Positions 48,632 through 57,267 of a stretch of DNA of 64,000 nucleotides are shown in pieces; within the stretch, counting starts at the first letter, position 1; each line of letters begins with the position of its first letter. The position numbers and the translations under genes were made by a program. Origin of the DNA: Azospirillum formosense. Its GTDB lineage: Bacteria; Pseudomonadota; Alphaproteobacteria; Azospirillales; Azospirillaceae. The stretch is taken from contig NZ_CP159405.1 of NCBI RefSeq assembly GCF_040500525.1, forward strand, positions 372,001 to 436,000. The letters are read 5' to 3'. The notes beneath the pieces are model-generated. The model did not search any database and had not been told where the DNA came from. It saw only the letters and a list, made by a program, of their open reading frames with translations.

Positions 48632-49834
48632 ATGACCACGCAAGAAACCCCGCCCGCCCCCTTTCCGCTGCTGCTGGCGGAGGTGACCAGCGTCCAGACC
48701 GTCGCCACCCTGTCGGTTCTGACGCTGGCGACGGTCGCCCCGCTGGCCGCCGCCTCGCTGGGGGTGGGGTCGGAGGCGGTCGGCTACCAGATCAGCGTCA
48801 TCTACAGCGCCGCCGCCCTGGTGTCGGCCTTCGCCGGCCTGGTGGTCCGCCGCTGGGGCGCCGGCACGGTGGGCGTCCTGGCCCTGGGGCTGGGTCTGGT
48901 GGGCTGCCTGGGCCTCGCCACCGGCTCCCTGTGGGTGGCGGCGCTGGCGTCGGTGCTGCTCGGCATCGGCTACGGGCTGGTGAACCCGTCCTCCTCCCAC
49001 CTGCTGAACCGCTTCACCCCGCCGGCCCGGCGCAATCTGGTCTTCTCGTTGAAGCAGACCGGCGTGCCGCTGGCCGGCGTGCTGGCCGGGCTGACCCTGC
49101 CGGGAATCGGCGAGATCGCCGGCTGGCGCGGGGCGGCGCTGGCGGTGGCCGCCATGTTCGCGCTGCTGCTGGTCCTCTTCGCGCCGGGCCGCCGGGTGTG
49201 GGACGACGACCGCAGCCCCGGCCTGCCGATCCGCGGCAACCTGATGGAGGGACCGCGGCTGGTCTGGCGGGTGCCGGCGCTGCGCGGCTTCGCGCTGATG
49301 GGCTTCTTCTTCTCGGCGATCCAGCTGTCGCTGATGGCCTTCACGGTGAACATGCTGGTGCACGACCTGCACTGGTCCATCGTGTCGGCCGGGCTGGCCG
49401 TGTCGGTGATGCAGGCGGCGGGGGCGGCGGCGCGCATCGGCTGGGGGCTGCTGGCCGACCGGCTGCGCTCCGGCGTGGCGGTGCTGGGCGGGATCGGCGT
49501 GCTGTCCGCCAGCGCCGCGTTGGCCACCGCCGGTCTGGGGCCAAGTTGGCCGGTGCCCGCGGTGATCGGTGTTCTGACGGTGTTCGGCATCGCCGCCATC
49601 GGCTGGAACGGCGTGTTCCTGGCGGAGGTGGCGCGGGTCGCGCCGAAGGGCACCGCCAGCACGGCGACGGGCGGCGCGCTGATGTTCACCTTCTCCGGCG
49701 TCGTCGTCGGGCCGGCGCTGTTCGCCACCCTGTTCAACACGGTCGGCAGCTACGGCGAGACCTTCGCCCTGATGATGGCCTTCCCGCTGGCAGGGGCGGC
49801 GGCCGTCCTGTTCTGGTCGCGCCGCAAGAGCTGA
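48632..49834 (+). CDS. Major facilitator superfamily transporter
   Basis: The 400-residue membrane protein has the 12-helix MFS layout. It includes a helix 2-3 loop VVRRWGAGTVGVLALGLGL, an amphipathic NPSSSHLLNRFTPPARRNLVFSLKQTGVPLAGVLAG segment and a mirrored second half with RIGWGLLADRLRSG. The SLKQTGVPLG-like motif resembles CynX/NarK-type carriers of small anions. It probably moves an organic acid linked to the adjacent lyase pathway. It lies 53 bases after the lyase gene on the same strand. Confidence 0.85.
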   Translation: MTTQETPPAPFPLLLAEVTSVQTVATLSVLTLATVAPLAAASLGVGSEAVGYQISVIYSAAALVSAFAGLVVRRWGAGTVGVLALGLGLVGCLGLATGSLWVAALASVLLGIGYGLVNPSSSHLLNRFTPPARRNLVFSLKQTGVPLAGVLAGLTLPGIGEIAGWRGAALAVAAMFALLLVLFAPGRRVWDDDRSPGLPIRGNLMEGPRLVWRVPALRGFALMGFFFSAIQLSLMAFTVNMLVHDLHWSIVSAGLAVSVMQAAGAAARIGWGLLADRLRSGVAVLGGIGVLSASAALATAGLGPSWPVPAVIGVLTVFGIAAIGWNGVFLAEVARVAPKGTASTATGGALMFTFSGVVVGPALFATLFNTVGSYGETFALMMAFPLAGAAAVLFWSRRKS

Positions 49835-49864
49835 CAGCGGCGGTCATCGACCCATCGCGTCGAG

Positions 49865-49876
49865 TTGTCCGTACAA
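49865..49876. promoter_or_regulatory. Operator-like site TTGTCCGTACAA before the TRAP binding-protein gene
   Basis: This site differs in one base from the perfect palindrome at 47636 and lies about 90 bases before the DctP start. It probably binds the same GntR/UTRA regulator and links uptake to catabolism. Confidence 0.6.
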
Positions 49877-49965
49877 TAATGTTGGCACTCCCCACTGTTT
49901 TCCCCTATGATCGTTCGGACAAGCGGGCCAAAAGCGTCCGAACGCAGCCATTGGGAGGGAAGCCG

Positions 49966-50997
49966 ATGTTCAATCCGTCGATGTTCAGGCCATTTTGGGC
50001 GAAGACGCTGCTGGTCGGGATGACCGTGGCCGGGCTGGCCGCCGGGGCGCCGGGTCAGGCCCGGGCGCAGGCGGCGCCGGTCGAGATGGTGATGACGGAC
50101 GAGATCGCGACGTCCCACTGGACCGCCAAGATGATGGACGAGTATGCGGCTCTGATCGAGGAGCGCTCGAAGGGCCGCATCAAGCCGAAGGTCTTCCACT
50201 CCGGCACGCTCTACAAGGACAAGGACGCCGTCGCCGCCCTCGGGTCGGGCGCCGTTCACATGGTCTGGCCGGTCAGCGTGCAGCTTGAGAGCATCGCCCC
50301 GCAGTACGGCGTGGTGAACCTGCCCTTCGCCGTCACCGACGCCGCGATGTCCAAGCCGGAAACCGCGAAGGAGGTCTCGAAGCTGCTGTCCGGGCTGGTG
50401 GCCGACAAGGGCATCCGCGTCATGGGGCTGATGCGCACCGCCGACCTGATCTTCCTGTTCAAGGACAAGGAGGTCGCCTCCGTCGGGGACCTGAAGGGCA
50501 GCAAGATCCGCCTGACCGGCGGCCGCGTCCTGCAGCTTCTGATGCGCGACTTCGGGGCCAGCCCGGTGTCGATGCCCGCCTCCGAAATGGCGGCGGCGCT
50601 GATGCAGGGGGCCATCGACGGCATCTACACCTCCGCCGGCGGCTGGGAGATGGTCGGCACCAACGCCGCCAAGGTCGCCTCACTGGTGCCGGGCATGAGC
50701 CTGCTCACCTACTCCGTCCTGGTGGACGACAAGTGGATGAAGGGCCTGCCCGACGACCTGCGCCAGGTGGTGGAGACGACCACCAACGAGATCATCGCCA
50801 AGCAGTGGCAGCGCGCCATCGACGCCGACAAGAAGACCATGGACCAGATGATCGCCCAGGGCGGGCGGCTGGCCGTGGCTCCCGAGGCGGAGCAGGCGAA
50901 GTTCCGCGAGATCGCCAACAAGGTCAACCAGGACTACGTCCGGCGCTACCCTGAGGTCTGGAAGCAGTATCAGGCCATCGTCGGCGACAAGAGCTGA
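49966..50997 (+). CDS. TRAP transporter substrate-binding protein, DctP family
   Basis: The 343-residue protein has a signal peptide (hydrophobic TLLVGMTVAGLAAG, cleavage near ARAQAAP). The DctP fold shows HWTAKMMDEYAALIEERSKGRIKPKVFHSGTLYKDKDAVAALGSGAVHMVW and LKGSKIRLTGGRVLQLLMRDFGASPVSMPASEMAAALMQGAIDGIYTS. The arginine in GSKIRLTGG is the usual carboxylate-binding residue, so the ligand should be an organic acid. GGGAGGG precedes the ATG. It is probably the periplasmic partner of the DctQM permeases at 38685-40597. It carries its own operator-like site. Confidence 0.93.
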   Translation: MFNPSMFRPFWAKTLLVGMTVAGLAAGAPGQARAQAAPVEMVMTDEIATSHWTAKMMDEYAALIEERSKGRIKPKVFHSGTLYKDKDAVAALGSGAVHMVWPVSVQLESIAPQYGVVNLPFAVTDAAMSKPETAKEVSKLLSGLVADKGIRVMGLMRTADLIFLFKDKEVASVGDLKGSKIRLTGGRVLQLLMRDFGASPVSMPASEMAAALMQGAIDGIYTSAGGWEMVGTNAAKVASLVPGMSLLTYSVLVDDKWMKGLPDDLRQVVETTTNEIIAKQWQRAIDADKKTMDQMIAQGGRLAVAPEAEQAKFREIANKVNQDYVRRYPEVWKQYQAIVGDKS

Positions 50998-51021
50998 GGC
51001 GATCCCCCTCGCTTCACCTCG

Positions 51022-51068
51022 CGGTGCGGGCGGCGTTCCGGAAGGAGCGCCATCCGCACCGTTTTTTT
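51022..51068 (+). terminator. Intrinsic terminator after the TRAP binding-protein gene
   Basis: Arms CGGTGCGG (51022-51029) and CCGCACCG (51054-51061) form a stem, extended inside by further G/C pairing, and are followed by seven T residues (51062-51068). This is the clearest factor-independent terminator in the window. It lies between the convergent DctP and SDR genes. Confidence 0.85.
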
Positions 51069-51076
51069 ATGCGTGC

Positions 51077-51778
51077 TCAGACCGACCGCATGAGGCCGCC
51101 GTCCACCCGGATGTTCTGCCCGGTGATGTAGCCGGCCCCCTCGGAGGCGAGGAAGGCGACGGTCGCCGCGATCTCCTCGCTCTTGCCGTAGCGGGCCATC
51201 GGCACGCCCTGGCGCCGCTCCTCCGTCGCCGGCAGGCTGTCGATCCAGCCGGGCAGCACGTTGTTCATCCGCACATTGTCGGGGGCGTACTGGTCCGCGA
51301 ACAGCTTGGTGAAGGAGGCCAGACCGGCCCGCGCCACGGCGGAGGTCGGGAACATCGGGCTCGGCTCGAAGGCCCAGGCGGTCGAGATGTTGATGATCGT
51401 CCCGCCCTTCTGCCGAACCATGACCGGGGTGACCAGCCGGACGGCGCGGACGACGTTCAGGAAATAAACCTCGATCCCCTTGTGCCAGTCCTCGTCGGAC
51501 AGCTCCAGAAGCGGCTTGCGCGGGCCATGGCCGGCGCTGTTCACCAGCGCGTCGATGCGGCCCCAGCGCTCCATCGTCCGGGTCACCAGCCGCTCCAGAT
51601 CCTCGGCGGACTGGTTCGAGCCGGTGACGCCGATCCCGCCCAGTTCCTCGGCCAGAGCCTCGCCCTTGCCGGAGGAGGACAGCACCGCGATCTTGAATCC
51701 GTCCGCCGCGAGGCGCCGCGCCGCCGCGGCGCCCATGCCGCTGCCGCCCGCGGTGATGATGGCAACCTTATCGCCCAT
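51077..51778 (-). CDS. Short-chain dehydrogenase/reductase with unusual active site
   Basis: The 233-residue protein has the SDR cofactor motif TAGGSGMGAAAARRLAADG (where TGxxxGxG is usual), the NSAG motif at 80-83, the catalytic serine (NIST, about Ser132) and the C-terminal GYITGQNIRVDGGLMRSV. The expected Tyr-x-x-x-Lys pair is missing: the segment at 141-152 reads PMFPTSAVARAG. So it may have altered chemistry or a non-catalytic role. It converges on the DctP gene across a strong terminator. Its substrate is unknown. Confidence 0.85.
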   Translation of the reverse strand: MGDKVAIITAGGSGMGAAAARRLAADGFKIAVLSSSGKGEALAEELGGIGVTGSNQSAEDLERLVTRTMERWGRIDALVNSAGHGPRKPLLELSDEDWHKGIEVYFLNVVRAVRLVTPVMVRQKGGTIINISTAWAFEPSPMFPTSAVARAGLASFTKLFADQYAPDNVRMNNVLPGWIDSLPATEERRQGVPMARYGKSEEIAATVAFLASEGAGYITGQNIRVDGGLMRSV

Positions 51779-51915
51779 GATTCGTCATCCCTCTCCTGCC
51801 GGAACGGTTCGTCCGTTCCTTCTCTCCTCCTGTATCGCACCGGATGCAGGACGGGGCCAAGGGAAGCGTGCGCGCGCCTTCGGGCGTCGAAAGGACGGCG
51901 CCGGAATAAGGCCGG

Positions 51916-52041
51916 TCAGAGGGTGAGGAGGAAAGCCAGCGACGCGACCGGAGCCGCCGTGACGAAGCCGACGGCGACGAAACGCTCGACCGGGCTCCAG
52001 GACTCCCAATCCCGCTGAAGCGAGGACAAGAACGACTTCAT
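51916..52041 (-). CDS. 41-residue small membrane protein, function unknown
   Basis: A short frame encodes MKSFLSSLQRDWESWSPVER followed by one hydrophobic helix (FVAVGFVTAAPVASLAFLLTL). The ATG has GAGGG 5 bases upstream, and an A/T-rich stretch suitable for a promoter (ATATGCATTGCAAC on the minus strand) lies 20-40 bases before it. It has no recognisable family. The amphipathic, tryptophan-containing N-terminus with a single C-terminal helix fits a small inner-membrane protein. Confidence 0.5.
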   Translation of the reverse strand: MKSFLSSLQRDWESWSPVERFVAVGFVTAAPVASLAFLLTL

Positions 52042-52248
52042 GATCCCTCACGGACCGGCTGATGTTGCAATGCATATAAGATACGGTTTCCGGGGGCGTT
52101 CGTGCCAGGGGCGTGGCTTCCGCATCGCGAAATATCGGGGGGTGATGCAGCGCCGCCACAGGCCGGAAAGCGGCACCCCGAAAGGGCTTCGCCGGATCGG
52201 CACGGCCGGGGGTTGCCCATCGGCCACAGGGTCCGACGGACGGACGGC

Positions 52249-53379
52249 TCAGAACGGCGCGCCGCCGGCCCCGCCGAACAAAGCGAGGATGCGCGCCGCC
52301 GACAGTTCCGGCGGGATCGAGGCGATGCAATGCGCTTCCGCCGCCGTGCAGCTGTCCGCCACGCAGGGCGCGAGCGCCGCCGCGGGCCGCAACACCAGCG
52401 CCCGTTCGCACCAGGGACGGAAGCGCTCCGGCGCATGGAAATGATTGGGATCCCCGCCCTCCGGATGGCAGGAGAAGACGGCGACCGGCACGCCCACGGC
52501 GGCCCCCAGATGGGCCGGGCCGGAATCCATGGCGATCAGCCCCACCGTCCGCTCGATCACCGCCGCCGCCACGCGCAGGCCGGTCCGCCCGGTGAGGTCG
52601 GTCACCCGCCCCGGCAGGGCGGCGGCGATCCGATCTGCCGCCGCGCGCTCCAGCTCCGTGCCGAGAACCGCCACCCGCGCGCCGAGCGCGATGGCCACCA
52701 CGGCGACCACCGCCGCCAGCCGCTCCACGGGGTATTCGCGGCGCGCGGCGGCGGCTCCCGGCGCCACGGCGATGATCCGCTCCCCCGCCGCCACGGCCAG
52801 CCGGCGGGCGGCCTCCGCCCGGTCCTCCGCGGTCAGACACAACTCCACCCCGTCGCCGTCCGGAACCCCTCCGGCGAAGCGCAGCAGGGCGAGGTTCTGC
52901 TCCACCTCGTGGCGGCCGGGCGGCGGCGTCAGCCGGTGGGTGTAGGCCCGGTCGAAGCCGGCGTTGCCCGACGCCTTCCAGGGCGTGACGCTCTCGGAGA
53001 AACCGACCACGGCGCGGGCGCGGCTGTTCGCGGCGAGCGCCGTGGCGCCGTGGCGGTCGAAGTCGTAGCGGGGGACCAGCGTCAGGTCGAATCCGGCGCG
53101 GAACGCCTCCGCGAAGGCCGCGGCGCCGCCGGGCGTGACGCCGCGCAGATCGATGCCGCCCCCCGGCTTCGGGTGCGGCGCCACCACCGCATCGACGCGC
53201 GGGCAGGTCGCGGCGAGGTCGGCCACCGCCGGGCGCACCGCCAGCACGATGCGCGCCTGCGGCGCCGAGACCCGCAGCCCGCGCAGGAAGGGCGTGGCGA
53301 GCACGAAGTCGCCCGCCTCGTCCAGCTTCACCACCAGGATGCGCCGGGCGGACGAAAGGTCGAAGACGGCGTCCGTCAT
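52249..53379 (-). CDS. Glycosyltransferase family 9 (heptosyltransferase-like)
   Basis: The 376-residue protein matches the GT9 fold: N-terminal RRILVVKLDEAGDFVLATPFLRGLRVSAPQARIVLAV, central VAPGAAAARREYPVERLAAVV and late GLIAMDSGPAHLGAAVGVPVAVFSCHPEGGDPNHFHAP. It would transfer a sugar from a nucleotide-activated donor to a cell-surface glycan or protein. Its ATG overlaps the stop of the large TPR gene by four bases (ATGA), so the two products likely act together. The donor sugar cannot be told. Confidence 0.88.
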   Translation of the reverse strand: MTDAVFDLSSARRILVVKLDEAGDFVLATPFLRGLRVSAPQARIVLAVRPAVADLAATCPRVDAVVAPHPKPGGGIDLRGVTPGGAAAFAEAFRAGFDLTLVPRYDFDRHGATALAANSRARAVVGFSESVTPWKASGNAGFDRAYTHRLTPPPGRHEVEQNLALLRFAGGVPDGDGVELCLTAEDRAEAARRLAVAAGERIIAVAPGAAAARREYPVERLAAVVAVVAIALGARVAVLGTELERAAADRIAAALPGRVTDLTGRTGLRVAAAVIERTVGLIAMDSGPAHLGAAVGVPVAVFSCHPEGGDPNHFHAPERFRPWCERALVLRPAAALAPCVADSCTAAEAHCIASIPPELSAARILALFGGAGGAPF

Positions 53380-56014
53380 GCCGCGCCCATGTCGATGCGG
53401 GCGGGCGGCAGGCCGGCGCACCAGCGCCGCCACGCCAGGCGGTAGCCGGCCTCGACCGCCCGGACGTACCCCGTCTCGTCCATCAGGGGAGAGCGCGCCA
53501 TCCGCTCGCGCAGGTCCGCGCGCTGCGCCTCCAGAAAGGCGCGGTCGGTGGCCAGCCGGACGGCGAGCGCCACATAATCGTCCTCGCGCTCCACCACCAG
53601 CCCGCCCAGCCCGACGCTGCCGAGCATCGTGGCGCCCCAGCGGGAGATCATCGCCTCCCCGGCGATGGACAGCACGGGAACCCCCATCCACAGCGCGTCG
53701 CAGGTGGTCGTGCCGCCGTTGGCGAAGACGGGGTCCAGCGCGCAATCGAGCCGCCGGTAATCCTCGTAGGGATCCGGGGCGGTGCCGCGCAGCAGCAGCC
53801 GCGACTCCGCCACCCCGTGGGCGGCGAAGGCGTCGAGCACCCGCCGCGCCACCCCGCCGCCGGACAGCCCCCGCCATTTCAGCATCAGCCGCGCCTCCGG
53901 CACCGCCGCCAGCACCCGCCCCCACAGCGCCAGGGTGGAGGCGTTCAGCTTCGTCAGGTTGTTGAAGGAGCCGAAGGTGAAAACACCGTCGTCTCCACCG
54001 GCGGGCGGTCCGGCGGCACGGCGGCGGACTCCGCGGGGCGGTAGCACAGCACGCTGCCCGGTAGGCGGATCAGCTTCTCCGCGTGCAGGGCGTCCGCGCC
54101 CGCCCCGGCGAAGCGGTGGTCGGAGAACTGGTAGTCCATCGCCGTCAGCCCCGTCGTGTTGGGGTAGAGCGGCAGGCTGACCTGCACGGGCGCCGGGCGG
54201 CGGATGAACAGCGGCATGCGGTTGCGCGACATGTGCCCGCCGCAGTCCACCAGCACGTCGATGCCGTCCGCCCGGATCAGCCGCTCCAGCTCGTCGTCCG
54301 GCATCGCCGCGACGGCGCGCCAGCGGTCGGCCAGCGCCGCGAAGCGGGCCGTCGCGGCATCCTTCGGCAGGTCGGCGTAATAGCCGGTCACCTCCACCGC
54401 CGACCGGTCGTGGCCTTCGATCAGCGGCAGCAGGAAATGGTAGCCCGGCCCCGGGTAGCGCTGGAAATCCGGCGACAGGTAACCGACGCGCAGACGGCGC
54501 TCCGGATCGCGGTCCACCGCGCCGAGGCGCGGGGCGGCCGGCGGCGCCGGCATCACGGCGCGCTCGAACCGCCGATGCTCCTCGAACACCGCGCCCAGCT
54601 CCGCCTCCTCGGCGAAGCACAGGCAGAACAGCAGGTTGGAGCGCACCTCCGCGTCCCCCGGCGCGCGGTCCAGCGCGGCGCGCAGGGCAGCCACCGCCTC
54701 GCCGTGGCGGCCCAGCGCCATCAGCGCGACCCCCAGGTTGGAGCTGGCCAGCGCCTCCCGCTCCGCCGTGCGCAGCGCCAACGCCCGCCCCAGCAGGGTC
54801 AGCGCCTCGTCGAAGGCGCCCGCCTCGATGGCGTGGGTGCCGAGGTTGGTCCAGCCGGCGGCGCCGTCGGGCTGCAGGACCACCGCGCGGCGGAACCACG
54901 CCTGGGCGGCCTCGGAATGCTTGGCCCGGTGCCGGACGGCCCCGGCGTTGAGGGCGTGGCCCGCCTCCTCCGGGTCGGCGCGGACGGCGCGGCGGGCGGC
55001 GGTCGCGGCCTCCTCCATCGCGCCCAGGGCCGACAGCGCCATGCCCAGCCCGGTCAGCGCCGGGGCGGACTCCGGGGCCAGCGCCAGGGCGCGCCGGTAG
55101 CAGCGCGGCGCCGCCGCGGGATGCCCCCGCTCCTGCCACAGGTTGCCGAGAACCAGCAGGGCGTCGGGGGCCGGGGCCAGCGCCGCCGCCCGCTCCAGCC
55201 ACGCCGCCCCCGCCCGCCAGGGCCCCGCCGCGGCCAGAGCCGCACCCAGGATCTTCGCAGCCTCGGCGTGGCCCGGCTCCAGCGCCATCAGCCGGCGCCC
55301 GGCCTCGGCCGCGCCGGCCATGTCGCCCAGCGCGTGGCACAGGCCGGTCACCTGCTCCCGCGCCTGGACCAGCAGCGGCGCCAGGGCGGCGGCGCGGCGG
55401 AAGGCGGCGAGCGCGTCGCGCGGGCGCCCGGCGTCGCGCAGCGCGGCCCCCTGGTTGTAGACGGCCAGCACCGCGCCGGGGGCGAGCGCCGACGCCCGCC
55501 CGTACCAGTCCGCCGCCGGGCCGGGCCGTCCCAGGTCGTACAGCGCGTCGGCCAAGGCGTTGGCCGCCTCCCCGTCCTCCGGCGCCAGCGCCAGCAGGCG
55601 GCGGAAGGACCGCGCCGCGGCCTCCGCCCGGCCCAGCGTGCCGTGGGCGGCGGCCTCCAGCCGGTGATGGTCGGGAACCAGCGGGGCGAGGCGGGCGGCG
55701 TGACCGTAGGCCTCCGCCGCCTCCGCCCAGCGCCCCGCCGACTCCAGCACGCGGCCGAGGTTGAGGCGGAAGACCGGCTGGGCGCCGTCCTGCGCCACGG
55801 CCTTGCGGATCAGCGCGATTCCGGGTTCCGGATCGCCGGTCTGCGCCGTGAGCAGGCCCAGCAGATGCAGCGCGTCGCTCTGGTCCGGGATCCGGCGCAG
55901 CACCCGCTCGTAGAGGAGCCGAGCCTCCGCCAGCCGTCCGTTCTGGTGGTGGACGACGGCCTGCGTCAGCGTCTCCTGGAGCGAGGCGGGGGATGAATCG
56001 CGGCTGGCGCTCAT
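53376..56014 (-). pseudogene. TPR/O-GlcNAc-transferase-like (SPINDLY-type) glycosyltransferase gene with a frameshift
   Basis: Reading from the ATG at 56014, about 670 residues encode many tetratricopeptide repeats and the first half of a GT41 domain (LRVGYLSPDFQRYPGPGYHFLLPLIEGHDR, DVLVDCGGHMSRNRMPLFIRRPAPVQVSLPLYPNTTGLTAMDYQFSD). The frame then ends at 53954. The rest of the domain continues in the -1-shifted frame from about 53990 to 53376 (GVFTFGSFNNLTKLNASTLALWGRVL, ANGGTTTCDALWMGVPVLSIAGEAMISRWGATML). One lost base near 53980-54030 explains this. It is either a true mutation or a sequencing error. The intact protein would be about 880 residues and glycosylate proteins. The shifted frame keeps its overlap with the GT9 gene. 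Confidence 0.85.
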
Positions 56015-56266
56015 GACGGTCCGTGTGTCTGGCCCGCGGACGGGGTTTTTTAGGGGAACGGGGCTTCGGGGCGCGCAGTGTAGCGCGCCCGCGCGACCAC
56101 GGGTACGAATGCCTTGACGCCGCCCGGACCGAGCGGCTGCAAATTTTCGATCGGGACCGCGCAGGAGGTCCCGACCACCCGCGTATCACCATCAACAGGC
56201 TCCCCGGAGCCGGCCGGACGGCCCCGGATGCTGGCCGGGGCTCGGGAAGGAGCAAAGGATGGCCGC

Positions 56267-56839
56267 GTGGCGGTGATCGACGAGGACGACGACGAAACGC
56301 TGATGACCGAGACGGCCGCGGGGAATCGGGCCGCCTTCGACCGGCTGACCCGCCGTCACCTGCGCCGGAGCCTCGCGCTCGCCCACCGGGTGGTCGGGAA
56401 CGCGAACGACGCGGAGGAGATCGTGCAGGACGCCTTCCTGCAGATCTGGACGCACGCCGACCGCTGGCGCGGCGATGGGACGCGCTTTTCCACGTGGCTC
56501 TACCGGATCGTCGTCAACCGCTCGATCGACTACCGGCGCCGCAAGAGCTTCCAGCCCCTGAACGACGCCGTCGAGGTGGCCGACCCGGCCGTCGGCGCCG
56601 ACGGGCTGCTGGCCGAACGCCAGCTCGGTGCGGCGGTGGACGCGGCGATCGCCGCCTTGCCGGAACGGCAGCGGGCGGCGCTCAGCCTGTGCTACTACCA
56701 GGAGATGAGCTGCGCGGAAGCATCGGAGGTTCTGAAGGTCTCGGTTTCGGCCATGGAAAGCCTGCTGGTCCGGGCGCGGCGGATGGTCCGCACCCGTCTC
56801 AACTCCCTGATCCGTCAGAAGGACGGCGACGAGAAATGA
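56267..56839 (+). CDS. RNA polymerase sigma factor, ECF type (sigma-70 family)
   Basis: The 190-residue protein has region 2 (FDRLTRRHLRRSLALAHRVVGNANDAEEIVQDAFLQIWTHADRWRGDGTRFSTWLYRIVVNRSIDYRRR) and region 4 (ALPERQRAALSLCYYQEMSCAEASEVLKVSVSAMESLLVRARRMVR). It directs RNA polymerase to a special promoter class. The GTG at 56267 follows AAAGGA by 8 bases and gives a normal ECF length; the frame is open to 56114, and an ATG at 56228 is another option. It is overlapped by a small membrane-protein gene that is likely its anti-sigma factor. Confidence 0.9.
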   Translation: MAVIDEDDDETLMTETAAGNRAAFDRLTRRHLRRSLALAHRVVGNANDAEEIVQDAFLQIWTHADRWRGDGTRFSTWLYRIVVNRSIDYRRRKSFQPLNDAVEVADPAVGADGLLAERQLGAAVDAAIAALPERQRAALSLCYYQEMSCAEASEVLKVSVSAMESLLVRARRMVRTRLNSLIRQKDGDEK

Positions 56840-57267
56840 CACTCAAAGAGTTCAAGCGCTTCGCCGACCTTTACGGCGGCGACATCGACCGCTGGCCCGC
56901 GACGGACGGCGTCGATGCCCTGACCCTTCTCGAAGGCTCCGCCGAGGCGCGCGCCATCCTGGCCGACGCCGCGGCGCTGGACGCCCTGCTCGACCGCGCC
57001 GCTCCGGCGGTGGACGAGGACAGCGTGCGGCGGGCGATGGACGGCATCGCCGCGCGGCTGGACGCCCCGCCGGTGGAGCGCGTCCCCTCCCCCTGGACCC
57101 TGTCGGCACCGCCCATGCGCTTCTGGCCGACCGCCGGATTCCTCGCGGCCATGGGGATGGCGGGATTCCTGGCCGCCGTCCAGGGGGTCCTTCCGATGCA
57201 GAACGCCCGGGCGAACGGTTACGCGGAGGTCGTGGTGAACAGCAGCTACCTGGGAGCGATCCGATGA
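56836..57267 (+). CDS. Small single-pass membrane protein, probable anti-sigma factor
   Basis: The 143-residue protein begins MTLKEFKRFADLYGGDIDRWP. It has an acidic helical cytoplasmic part and one membrane helix near residues 95-110 (FWPTAGFLAAMGMAGFLAAV). It overlaps the ECF sigma gene by four bases (ATGA), the place where anti-sigma factors are usually encoded. The YGGDIDRWP start is typical of a family found beside ECF sigma and metal-sensor genes in alphaproteobacteria. There is no zinc-binding HxxxCxxC motif, so the assignment rests on context. Confidence 0.75.
   Translation: MTLKEFKRFADLYGGDIDRWPATDGVDALTLLEGSAEARAILADAAALDALLDRAAPAVDEDSVRRAMDGIAARLDAPPVERVPSPWTLSAPPMRFWPTAGFLAAMGMAGFLAAVQGVLPMQNARANGYAEVVVNSSYLGAIR

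Noticed and set aside
53960-54030. Programmed ribosomal frameshift in the TPR-glycosyltransferase gene
   Set aside because: No slippery heptamer or following hairpin stands out at the junction, so a plain one-base loss or sequencing error is more likely.
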